Source: Bacteroidota bacterium (GTDB taxonomy: Bacteria; Bacteroidota; Bacteroidia; 2-12-FULL-35-15). Taken from it: a stretch of DNA of 64,000 nt. The stretch is taken from positions 62,001-126,000 of the forward strand of contig CANJYB010000001.1 of assembly GCA_947479085.1 (NCBI GenBank). The letters run 5' to 3'. A program made the position numbers and the translations under genes. Shown here one piece after another: positions 30,249 to 39,528 of this stretch. The stretch's first letter is position 1. The number at the start of each line of letters is the position of its first letter. Below the pieces are notes generated by a model that saw only the letters and a program-made list of their open reading frames with translations, did no database searches and had not been told where the DNA came from.

Positions 30249-31307
30249 TTATTTACACCATCCCATATAATCCTTTGCCACTTCCACACCCAGCTCCAGT
30301 GCTTTTTTCCAGTCTTCGCAGGCACCTGCATCATCTCTCAGCATTTCTTTGGCAATGCCACGGTTAAGATATGCGTAACCATATTTAGCATTTATCTTAA
30401 TGGCTTTGGTACAATCTTCAATACTTCCTTTGTAATCTTTCAGTTTGTATTTAGCGGCAGCCCGGTTATTATAAGCAAAGTCATAATCCTGTTTCAGGTT
30501 CAATGCTTTTTCAAAATCATTTATTGCCCCCTGATAATCTCCTCCATCGTACTTGGCGCTTCCCCTATTATTGTAAGCTATCGCGTAATCTTTTTTACGA
30601 TTAATGGCTTCTGAGTAATCGCTTATTGCTCCTGCAAAATCTCCCTTGCTTCGTTTTGCACTGCCCAGGTTATTATACGCAAATGGCATATCCGAATTGG
30701 CAACGAGCGAATTTTTATAATCTTTTATCGCTCCGTCCAGGTCACCTGTTTCGCGTTTGGCACTGCCCCGGTCGTTAAAGGCATAGGCATAATCGGGCTT
30801 ATACATGATGGCGGTGGTGAAATCTTCTATGGCACCTTTGTAATCTCCCGCTTCAAACTTTATTCCCCCACGGTAATAGTAGGCCTGGGCATAATCCACT
30901 TTTAAGGTGGTGGTTTTGGTATAATCGGCTGCGGCCTGCTCCTTATCGCCCAGTTCGTACTCGGCCTGCCCGCGGCTGAAATAGCTATCGGGTTTTTGTG
31001 CCAAGCCAAGGGCAAGGTTAAAATCGGCAATGGCACCATGGTAATCTTTCATTTCAAATTTGGTGGTGCCGCGGTTATAATAGGCCCGTTCAAAATCCGA
31101 TTTCATAGCAATGGCATCCGAAAAATTTTTCAGCGCATTGGTAAAGTTTTTGTTTTTAAAATCTTCAATTCCCTTGTTATATAGTTTTTCCACTATGGCG
31201 GTGGTGTCTTCCAATATTTTTGCTTTCACGGTATCGTTTTGGGCAATACCTGCCAAAGGAATAAAGGTGACAATAAAAAACAAATACACTGTTATTTTCT
31301 TTTTCAT
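30249..31307 (-). CDS. Tetratricopeptide repeat protein
   Basis: Repeated AYNNRGsAKydlGDYqGAIxDfxkAI units, N-terminal signal peptide. Confidence 0.9.
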   Translation of the reverse strand: MKKKITVYLFFIVTFIPLAGIAQNDTVKAKILEDTTAIVEKLYNKGIEDFKNKNFTNALKNFSDAIAMKSDFERAYYNRGTTKFEMKDYHGAIADFNLALGLAQKPDSYFSRGQAEYELGDKEQAAADYTKTTTLKVDYAQAYYYRGGIKFEAGDYKGAIEDFTTAIMYKPDYAYAFNDRGSAKRETGDLDGAIKDYKNSLVANSDMPFAYNNLGSAKRSKGDFAGAISDYSEAINRKKDYAIAYNNRGSAKYDGGDYQGAINDFEKALNLKQDYDFAYNNRAAAKYKLKDYKGSIEDCTKAIKINAKYGYAYLNRGIAKEMLRDDAGACEDWKKALELGVEVAKDYMGWCK

Positions 31308-31555
31308 AACCTCTTGTTATTTTCAATGGTTAAAAGTAGTAAGTTTTTTTACATGCCCCTATAATGATTTGCTTTTTGTTGCATGTATACTTTTAATACC
31401 TGCCATGTATTGCTAAAATGCCAATTCGATAAGTTAGTTTGTTTTCAGTTCCGTATTTTACGGATTAAAAAATGAACCTGAATAGCTGAAAATTGGCTTT
31501 ATTAATACCCCCAAAAGCCAAAAGTAGCTGATTTTGCTTCGCACCACCGTGAGAG

Positions 31556-31805
31556 CTCATCTCACTCCGATGGTAGTTGCAACCACTGGAGTGAGACGAG
31601 ATAAAACTCCAATGGTTTTCAATATCACTCCGATGGTACCGAATACCGCTCCTATGGTTTTCAATTTCACTCCGATGGTACTCAATACCACTCCGATGGT
31701 TTTAAGTTTCACTCCAATGGTTTCTCAAACCACTCCGATGGTTTTCAGTTTCCCTCCGATGGTTTCTCATCACACTCCGATGATATTGCGCACCATCGGA
31801 GTGTG
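31556..31805. repeat. Degenerate 21-bp tandem repeat array (array 2), ACTCCGATGGTnnnnnnnnnn, flanked by inverted units
   Basis: Nine units from 31606 at exact 21-bp pitch. Hairpin 31556..31600 at the left end; 12-bp stem CACACTCCGATG..CATCGGAGTGTG at 31771..31805. Confidence 0.9.
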
Positions 31806-31880
31806 ATTAAGAAGTTAGGGAGAATGCTTAAAAAGCGGGTGTAAGAGATGAAAAACAACAACGCAAAGCACTGGTCGTAA

Positions 31881-32132
31881 CCTCCCACCGTGTGGTCACG
31901 ACCTCCCACCGAGTGGGAACAACCTCCCACCGAGTGGGAACAACCTCCCACTGAGTGGGAACAACCTCCCACTGAGTGGGAACAACCTCCCACCGAGTGG
32001 GAACAACCTCCCACTGAGTGGGAACAACCTCCCACTGAGTGGGAACGACCTCCCACCGAGTGGGAACAACCTCCCACTGACTGGGAACAACCTCCCACTG
32101 AGTGGGAACGACCTCCCACTGAGTGGGAACGA
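31881..32132. repeat. 21-bp palindromic tandem array (array 3), 12 units of CCTCCCACYGAGTGGGAACRA
   Basis: Twelve head-to-tail 21-mers without indels; each contains CCCACYGAGTGGG or a close variant; first unit carries GTGTGGTC. Confidence 0.95.
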
Positions 32133-32328
32133 CCTCCCACACGCTCATTGGTCTTGCAAACGTGAAATTAATTTAAAGCCCAAGGTTGGCATTTGGAGTA
32201 AAATGGAACCAAGCACTAAACAGGGGTGCTTTTTCAACTGAGGGCGTAGGATTATCAAAAGCGTAAAAATGGCCTTTTTTGGGTCAGAAATGAGGCTGTT
32301 TTTTATTAAGGGAGAGGGTGTTTTCATT
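32133..32328. repeat. Conserved non-coding tail, copy A (second copy at 56303..56498)
   Basis: CTCATTGGTCTTGCAAACGTGAAATTAATTTAAAGCCCAAGGTTGG...AAAAATGGCCTTTTTTGGGTCAGAAATGAGGCTGTTTTTTATTAAGGGAGAGGGTGTTTTCA, closely matched at 56303..56498. Confidence 0.9.
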
Positions 32329-32407
32329 CTTACTAATATGCATTTTAGATGAGTAATTTAAATGCTGCCAGGCAATTTCTTCAAAAAGCCAAAAATCCGT
32401 AAACAAG

Positions 32408-32680
32408 GCTCAAAAAAGTATTTTGAGTCTTAAGGTTGCAAACATGAAGCTTGAAGTTCCGAACCCGAAGACTCAAAAACATATATTTAACCTTCAAAAA
32501 CATTTTTTGAAGCTTGAGGTCTTGAACCTGAACACTCAAAAACATATTTTGAGTCTTCAAAAACATTTTTTGAAGACTCGTTTTCTAAAACTTAACACTC
32601 AAAAAAGTATTTTGAGCTTTCAAAAACATTTTTTGAAGCTTGAAGTTCTGAACATGAACGCTCAAAAACATTTTTTGAGC
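32408..32680. repeat. 21-bp array of palindromic units with 63-bp higher-order structure (array 4), 13 units
   Basis: e.g. ACTCAAAAACATATTTTGAGT | CTTCAAAAACATTTTTTGAAG | ACTCGTTTTCTAAAACTTAAC, repeating; all 21 nt. Confidence 0.92.
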
Positions 32681-32847
32681 GTTCGCGAAGGGAAAATTAA
32701 CATAAAAATGATTTTTGTAGTGTTTGTCAGGGTTTTGATAAAATCCGGAAGAAATAACTTGGATTCAAGTTAAGAGAATTTAATAATGGGTAGTTTAAAG
32801 TTTCGTAAGTTTGCGGGTGTAATGGATAATTTTGAAGTGCTAAGTGT

Positions 32848-32864
32848 AGTGGCGGGACGCCACT
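32848..32864. repeat. Hairpin repeat AGTGGCG-GGA-CGCCACT
   Basis: Perfect 7-bp inverted repeat; related copies at 56821 and possibly 7192. Confidence 0.7.
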
Positions 32865-32920
32865 TAATAATCGGCACAGGCGAAACACGCCTGCGCCAGC
32901 GGGGTTTTATTTTCTTTACG

Positions 32921-34069
32921 ATGAAATCCAAATTTCTCATAGCAATTACAATTGTAATTAATAATTGCAGTTATTCACAAACTAATTTAATTCCCAATTA
33001 TAGCTTTGAAAACTATGATACTTGTGATGTTTTCCAAGGTTTTTCTGTTTTAACCGATTGGACTAACCCTTCAGTAATGGGCACGCCAGATTATTATAAT
33101 GTGTGTGAAGGCACAATTCCTTGTGCTGCAGGTTGTGTTTATTATCAATATCCGCATACTGGTAATGCTTTTGTTGGAATAGAGTGTCAAATATATCTTA
33201 CTTCAAATTATAGGGAATATGTTCAGGCTCAGTTAGCCAATCAATTAATTACTAATCAATGCTATTATGTTGAGTTTCATACAAACAAAGCAAATTCGGA
33301 TAAATATGCAGTAAATAATATTGGTGCTTATATTTCGGATACTGCAATTACAAGCTTTTGGGATACTTGTTTAAATTTTATCCCACAAATATTATTACCC
33401 GGGAATCCAGTAATTACTGATACCGTAAACTGGGTAAAAGTATACGGAGTCTATCAAGCAATTGGAGGAGAAAATTATATTACTATAGGTAATTTTCAAA
33501 ATTATGCAAACACTACAATACAAGTATTTGATGCTGCAAGCCCTTATGATGAAGCCTACTACTACATAGACGATGTAAGTATGTATGAAATACAAGATGC
33601 AAATGCAGGTATTGATACTACTATATGTACCAATGATACCGCACATATAGGGGCAACAAACTATGATGGGGTGGGTTATGAATGGCAACCAACAATAGGG
33701 TTAAGTAATGCCGCAATTGGTAATCCTACTGCCACACCAACGCATACCACTACTTATATTTTAACACAAACCACCCCATGCAGCATAACTACAGACACAA
33801 TAACCGTTACTGTTTGTTTGGATGTGGGGTTAAATCAATTGGGAATAATTAATGAGGAATTAGGAATTTACCCAAACCCAAGTAGTGGGGAGTTTAGCAT
33901 AGCTACAAAGTACAAAGTGTTAAGTGTTAAAATAAAAAATATAATAGGTGAAGAAATAAAGATTATTAATAGCACCGCATTTGATTTAACAGATGTTTCA
34001 AAGGGAATTTATTTTGCAGAAATAAAAACAAACAAGGGAATAGTAAACAGAAAAATAATAAAGGAATGA
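32921..34069 (+). CDS. Secreted protein with T9SS type A sorting domain
   Basis: Track ORF starts at 32786, but MKSKFLIAITIVINNCSYSQ at 32921 is a signal peptide; C-term IYPNPSSGEFSIATKYK...GIYFAEIKTNKGIVNRKIIKE. Confidence 0.8.
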   Translation: MKSKFLIAITIVINNCSYSQTNLIPNYSFENYDTCDVFQGFSVLTDWTNPSVMGTPDYYNVCEGTIPCAAGCVYYQYPHTGNAFVGIECQIYLTSNYREYVQAQLANQLITNQCYYVEFHTNKANSDKYAVNNIGAYISDTAITSFWDTCLNFIPQILLPGNPVITDTVNWVKVYGVYQAIGGENYITIGNFQNYANTTIQVFDAASPYDEAYYYIDDVSMYEIQDANAGIDTTICTNDTAHIGATNYDGVGYEWQPTIGLSNAAIGNPTATPTHTTTYILTQTTPCSITTDTITVTVCLDVGLNQLGIINEELGIYPNPSSGEFSIATKYKVLSVKIKNIIGEEIKIINSTAFDLTDVSKGIYFAEIKTNKGIVNRKIIKE

Positions 34070-34286
34070 GTTTGAACCCAACAGCGTTTGCAGGTGAAAA
34101 AATCCCGCATGTGAAGGACAAAGGCATCAATAAATGGCGGTGAATTTTCAGGCTAAACCCGATTGGAGTGGAAATCCTTTTTCTTTTTTTTATTTCAAAA
34201 AAAAGAAAAAGATTGGAATGGAAAGCGGGAAGAGGGGTGTTGAATAACTGTGTGGTGTCTTTTCAAAAAAAAATAAATACTCTCCT

Positions 34287-36821
34287 TTAAAAAGAAAACT
34301 CCAGGCCTACTTTTAATCCCCAGTTGCTGATTTTGTTTCCGGGGTTTGCTTTTTCGTAGTCTTTTAAATAGAAGTCGTCATTGTAGGTAAGCCGGTAAAG
34401 AAAGTCGAAACGAATGACATCGAGGATGTTTTCGATGCCGAGGTCGGCTTCGAAGTAGGGAACGTCTTCCATTACGGTGAAGGTGTTGTTTTTGTTAAAG
34501 TGTTTATTTTTTTCGCTGAGGGTTCCGTAAGCCATGTTGAGCCCGACTACTTCGCGCAGGTCGAGCCGCTTGAGGAGGGGAACACGGTTAAAGAGCAGGC
34601 CATTAAAATGGTGGGCCCAGTAGGCTTGTATGTATTGGTCGGACACGAATTCGAAATAATTCATGAGGTTAAAGGTATTGCTGGCAAATATAAATGTTTC
34701 GTTTCCGCGGGGAATATCGAGCAGGGTGTAGGGTATTTCGGAAAATACTTTGCCTGCTTTTAAATAAACGGACGAAAAACCAAGGGTGGCCATGCGGAAA
34801 CGGTTGGAAAAGGAAACGCTTAATTTGTTGTAATTAAAATCTCCGCCTATAAAGTTTTTTATGCCGAGGGTATAGTTGAGGGTAATAACGGGGGACTTGT
34901 TGTTTCCAAAGCTGATGCGTTCGTTTCCGTTTTGTACGTAGCGTTCTTTTACCGAAAAGCGGGATTCGAAGAGGATTTCGGAGATGGTGTATTTGCGTTG
35001 CTGAAAGATGGTGAACTCATCGCCATACTCGATGGGGAAGAGGGGAGTGGTGCGGACGTTACGGATGGTGATGGTGGAATTGAGGCCACGGTTAAAATCT
35101 TTTTCGTACCAGATGCGGGCTTCTTCTTTTCGCAAGAGCTTGGAAACATTGCCAATGCGCGAAAAGGTATTGTATAAATTATTGGGCGACTGGCCAATGT
35201 TAATATTGCTGATGGTGTTAAAGCCGGTTCCTACCTGGTCAATATCATCGCGGTATTGCACCCCGGCATTGCTCCAGGGGTAGCGGGTAATGATGCGTTC
35301 GAGTTGTAAATTGTATTTGAATCCCTGGTCTTTGAAACCATAAGCTCCGTAGCCGCGAATGACCCAGTTTTTGCTGAACTTAACATTGGTGCGGAAACCC
35401 ACCTGAATGCGGGAACCTTCGTAAAGGTTGTATCCATAAGCATTGATGTAATGACCAATGTCCACAGGGCCTACATCCTTGTATCCTGAAAATAAAAAGT
35501 AAAGGGTGTTGACAGCATTTTTTACAAACCGGGTGTAACGAACGGTGTCAATCATGTTATAAGCTTCCTTTTCCAAAGGTGTGAGAGGTTCCTGGCGGTT
35601 GGTGTACCACCAGTTGGTGTCCTTGGTAATGGCATCTTCGGCAAAGGTGATGCGGGTTTTATAAAAATCGGCTTCCTTGGGTTTGTTCACTACAAAAAAT
35701 CTGTTGGCATTATAGGTACGGAGCGTAACGCCCAGTAATTTTTTGGCAGCAGTGGCAAATTCGATAAGCACCCTTGTTTGCGATGGCACCCAGGGGCCAG
35801 CTTCGGTAGGTATCATTACCTGTTGTATGCGGGCATGTTTCACCAGGTTAACATTTACATCGCGGGCTATTTCCAGGTCCAGCTGTTTGATAACAAAAGT
35901 GGTGTCGGTAATCCAAAGGTTTCCGGTATAAGCCAAATCATGTTTGTTTTTTGGCCGGCAGTTAATCAGGAAACAACGGTACCCATCTACCACCACGCTA
36001 TCCAACAGGGTATAATTATAAAAAAGCCCGGCATTGTCGGCAATAGGGTTCAGGAAATCTTTGTTAATGGTGGCGATGGCAACAGTATTATTGCAGAAAT
36101 TATAATTCTGAAAATCGGTGCCCTGCAGTTGAGACATGGCACTGCCGTCCTTCATTCCCACAAATTTAATTTTTACAGCTGTCACATCTTCGTGCTTTTT
36201 TTCACCGTCTTTGTAGGAATAAATATCCGAAACTATTTCGCTCATCCAAACAGGCAGGTTGGCTTTGCTGGCTTCTCCGGCTATGGAATCCATGCGGTCC
36301 CATAAATCGGAAATGGCATGAAGAAAATGAAACTTACGGAAACGCGAAGTAAGGTTATTAATATCTCCTTCCTGTTTGGTATAACTTACATATTGAACCG
36401 AGGTAAGGTTATCTCTGTTGTATTTCGATTTGTTAACCGTTGCATTTTTAATGATGCGAAGGGCAGGGTTAATCCCCGGGCGGACTTCAACGGTATTTAA
36501 ACTCAACGCTTCGGTACTTATCTGGAAATTGATAACCTGTGTTTTGCCTTTTATTACCGGTTTCGATTTAGAAGTATAACCAATCAGTCGAAGGTAAATG
36601 GAGTCGGTAGGGGTGGTGGTTTTAATGGAATAGTTTCCATCAAAATCGGTAACGGTACCTGTAAAAGCACCTTTGAAATAAAGGTTCGCAAAAGGAACAC
36701 CGCTGTTGCTTCCCGTTTCGGTAACTCTTCCGGTAATAACAGTTTCCTGCTGGGCATGCAGCAGGTGGCCGGTTATGAATAAAAGAAGGAAAGAAAATAG
36801 TATCTTTTTAAAAAGCATCAA
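34287..36821 (-). CDS. DUF5686 / carboxypeptidase-regulatory-like domain outer-membrane protein
   Basis: GRVTETGSNSGVPFANLYFKGAFTGTVTDFDGNYSI plus a long C-terminal barrel-like region. Confidence 0.8.
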   Translation of the reverse strand: MMLFKKILFSFLLLFITGHLLHAQQETVITGRVTETGSNSGVPFANLYFKGAFTGTVTDFDGNYSIKTTTPTDSIYLRLIGYTSKSKPVIKGKTQVINFQISTEALSLNTVEVRPGINPALRIIKNATVNKSKYNRDNLTSVQYVSYTKQEGDINNLTSRFRKFHFLHAISDLWDRMDSIAGEASKANLPVWMSEIVSDIYSYKDGEKKHEDVTAVKIKFVGMKDGSAMSQLQGTDFQNYNFCNNTVAIATINKDFLNPIADNAGLFYNYTLLDSVVVDGYRCFLINCRPKNKHDLAYTGNLWITDTTFVIKQLDLEIARDVNVNLVKHARIQQVMIPTEAGPWVPSQTRVLIEFATAAKKLLGVTLRTYNANRFFVVNKPKEADFYKTRITFAEDAITKDTNWWYTNRQEPLTPLEKEAYNMIDTVRYTRFVKNAVNTLYFLFSGYKDVGPVDIGHYINAYGYNLYEGSRIQVGFRTNVKFSKNWVIRGYGAYGFKDQGFKYNLQLERIITRYPWSNAGVQYRDDIDQVGTGFNTISNINIGQSPNNLYNTFSRIGNVSKLLRKEEARIWYEKDFNRGLNSTITIRNVRTTPLFPIEYGDEFTIFQQRKYTISEILFESRFSVKERYVQNGNERISFGNNKSPVITLNYTLGIKNFIGGDFNYNKLSVSFSNRFRMATLGFSSVYLKAGKVFSEIPYTLLDIPRGNETFIFASNTFNLMNYFEFVSDQYIQAYWAHHFNGLLFNRVPLLKRLDLREVVGLNMAYGTLSEKNKHFNKNNTFTVMEDVPYFEADLGIENILDVIRFDFLYRLTYNDDFYLKDYEKANPGNKISNWGLKVGLEFSF

Positions 36822-36918
36822 TGGTTAAAAATTATGAGTGGCAAAGGTCGTAAAATAGTTAGAATAAAGGTGAACAGTTAGTTTAACTATTATACAGTTG
36901 GTGGTAAGTATGGTTCAT

Positions 36919-37497
36919 TTATTTCCTGAATCGTTTTTTTATTCCATGCAAAAAAGTTTTTTTACCCATTATTCCTTTCCACCCCTGGTAAATAAGTATA
37001 AAACCTAAAACAGAAATAAGGATAAAAGGTTTTGGCCAAAAGTTTTTAAATGTTCCACTGATGGAAACAATTGCAATTACAAACCCCAGAAACATACCAC
37101 TTATAAAAAACAGGTTGTAAAGCCATGGTGAACGTTTAAAATAATAGTCATCGTCTTTTTCCTGGTATGCTGCCTTGTTAAAACTATTCCAGTCGTAATG
37201 AAAATTAGTTGGATTGGAATGGGTATTGTTTTTAACAGATGAACCGTAATATTGTTTTTTTCGTTCTGCATTTGCCTTGGTGGTGTCAGCATAATTTAAT
37301 TTCAAATCATGCATGTATCTTTTTTTGTCATCAAGCAAAGTAGCGTAAGCTTCGTTTACCACTGCAAACACTTCATTGGCCTTAGGCGAATTGTTAACGT
37401 CCGGGTGCAATTCCTTGGCCTTATTCCTATAAGCACGTTTGATGTCTTCCATAGAAGCATCGCGGGGAATATCCAGTATTTTATAAAAGTCGTACAC
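36919..37497 (-). CDS. J-domain (DnaJ-like) protein with C-terminal TM helices
   Basis: MYDFYKILDIPRDASMEDIKRAYRNKAKELHPDVN (HPD). Confidence 0.9.
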   Translation of the reverse strand: MYDFYKILDIPRDASMEDIKRAYRNKAKELHPDVNNSPKANEVFAVVNEAYATLLDDKKRYMHDLKLNYADTTKANAERKKQYYGSSVKNNTHSNPTNFHYDWNSFNKAAYQEKDDDYYFKRSPWLYNLFFISGMFLGFVIAIVSISGTFKNFWPKPFILISVLGFILIYQGWKGIMGKKTFLHGIKKRFRK

Positions 37498-37575
37498 AGG
37501 TGGCCTGTTAAAATATCAACAAATTTATGGAATTTTTCAAATTAAGCGTCTTATATGTAAAAGAGGAGGTGAAAT

Positions 37576-38655
37576 ATGAAACATAAATTATTTATTCTCG
37601 CAATGCTTATTCTTTATTTAAAGGATGCAAAATCTCAAAAACACTACGATTTAAACCCGGTCACTGTTTATCCTCACAAAAGCCCCGATACTGTTTTCGG
37701 CAGTTGGAAATTTATGGTGGAGGACTATGAGTTTTACAATGATAAATTAATACTGCTTACTTACGAACGAAACCTGGAACATGCCAAAGTAATGCTTGCA
37801 GATGCTTCGCAAAAGGTTCTTTCCGGTTTCGATTTGCCCGATGAAGCAGAAAGGTTGTATAAAGATTACCTGGGTTATATAAATGTAATTTGTAAAGAAC
37901 ATATTTATCGTATCAGCATAGTTGATAATAACATTCACCTGGCATCATTACCGGTAAGGGATTATAAGAATTTCATCATGCCCTGTATCGATACAATTGA
38001 AAAGGATATTTATTTTTCCGATTACCAAAAAGATTATCCTGTGTTTAATTACTATTGTTACAATACCGAAAAAAAACAAACCACTACCATAAAAACCATA
38101 TCCGATGCTGATGAATTGAGGGGGTATAACATGGAATATTATTTTTTGAAATCAAATGAAAAATTAATTGCAAGACGCCTTGCTGACGAATATAAAGTGG
38201 ACAAGCATAAAATAGCTGCGGTAATGAGTGGCCTGACCACCAGTGTTTTTTACAGCCCGCCCTATTCTCCATTGTTTGTTATGAAAGACACCGTATATGT
38301 TTTCGACCATTACAGCAATGCTATTTTAAAATATACCGGCAAACATTAGCTCATCGATTCCATTCCGGTAACGTATAATCATCCTAAAAACTGGAGAGAT
38401 TGGAAACATCAGATTATTCTTGACAAAGAAACAAATAACATTTATGCCCTTTACGAAAGAAACGGGTATAATTATCTTAAACATATAGATAGGTATACCG
38501 GTAAAATAACAGGAAGTTTCAGGCTGACCAATAAATATGTAAAACAGATAAAAATAAAAAACGGGGAGGTGTTCTATGTCTACAGGCCGTTTGAATCTCT
38601 CCAGCAGCAATTTGTATATAAAGAATTGATAATAAATTTTTGTAGTTTGGATTGA
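37576..38655 (+). pseudogene. Hypothetical protein interrupted by in-frame TAG at 38347..38349
   Basis: ORF 37576..38349 ends YTGKH*. The same frame continues LIDSIPVTYNHPKNWRDWKHQIILDKETNNIYALYERNGYNYLKHIDRYTGKITGSFRLTNKYVKQIKIKNGEVFYVYRPFESLQQQFVYKELIINFCSLD* to 38655 (360 codons in total). Confidence 0.75.
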
Positions 38656-38691
38656 TTATTGTAATTTCACATTCCATTAAAAATCTTAACT

Positions 38692-39306
38692 ATGAAAAAA
38701 TCAATTCAATTAGTAGCAGCAGTTATAATTATTGCCGTTGCTTCAGCATTTAAACCTGTAATTAATCCGGAACTCGAAATTGGCAAGACAATACCCAGCG
38801 CCACTTATAAGATGATGGACATTAGCGGGAAAGAGGTTGCCTTATCAGATGTAAAAGGGGAAAACGGGTTGCTTGTTATTTTCTCCTGCAACACCTGTCC
38901 GTATGTAAAATTGAGTGAATCAAGAATTAAAGAATCAGCTGCCCTGGCTAAGAAAAATAAAGTAGGAGTTATTTTGGTAAACTCTAACGAGGCCCAAAGA
39001 AGTGATGATGATTCTTATGATGCCATGAAAAAATATGCTGCCGTACAAGGTTATGACTTTAGTTACGTAGTGGATAAAAACTCCCAGTTAGCCAATGCTT
39101 TCGGAGCTACCCGCACCCCACATTGTTTTCTGTTTGATAACAAAGGCTTGGTGTATCGCGGGGCAATAGATGATAACATAAAAGATGCAAAAGATGCAAA
39201 AGAACATTATTTGCAGGATGCAATTATTGCAGTAGGTACCGGAAAACCTGTAAAAACCAATTCCTCAAAATCGGTTGGTTGTTCTATTAAAAGAATTGAA
39301 GAATAA
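38692..39306 (+). CDS. Thioredoxin-like (AhpC/TSA-type redoxin) secreted protein
   Basis: IGKTIPSATYKMMDISGKEVALSDVKGENGLLVIFSCNTCPYVK (CNTC). Confidence 0.85.
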   Translation: MKKSIQLVAAVIIIAVASAFKPVINPELEIGKTIPSATYKMMDISGKEVALSDVKGENGLLVIFSCNTCPYVKLSESRIKESAALAKKNKVGVILVNSNEAQRSDDDSYDAMKKYAAVQGYDFSYVVDKNSQLANAFGATRTPHCFLFDNKGLVYRGAIDDNIKDAKDAKEHYLQDAIIAVGTGKPVKTNSSKSVGCSIKRIEE

Positions 39307-39528
39307 TTTATAAATATTTGCTTAATCATGAGAAATGATGGCATTACATAATTAGTAAGTTTTTTCTTGAAATGGTTTATTATAACCCCGGCATTTATGT
39401 CGGGGTTATTTATTTAATTGCACCGTTGGGCTTTAGCCCATATTTTAAATCTTAGACCAATAGATTTTATTTTTTAATTTAAGAAGAAATAATTTTAATT
39501 TTGTTTCATAAACTTAAAATCTAAACCT

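Noticed and set aside
31881-32132. CRISPR array
   Set aside because: Units are only 21 bp and fully repetitive; there are no unique 30-nt spacers and no cas genes.
31534-32165. ORFs such as TPMVFNITPMV.., PPTEWEQPPTEWEQ.. and SHSVGGCSHSVGG..
   Set aside because: Because 21 is divisible by 3, any stop-free unit gives open frames on both strands. Several overlapping frames are open at once, so these are artefacts of the arrays, not repeat proteins.
32423-32773. 116-aa ORF with QKHFLKLEVLN repeats
   Set aside because: Translation of palindromic array 4; no independent coding evidence.
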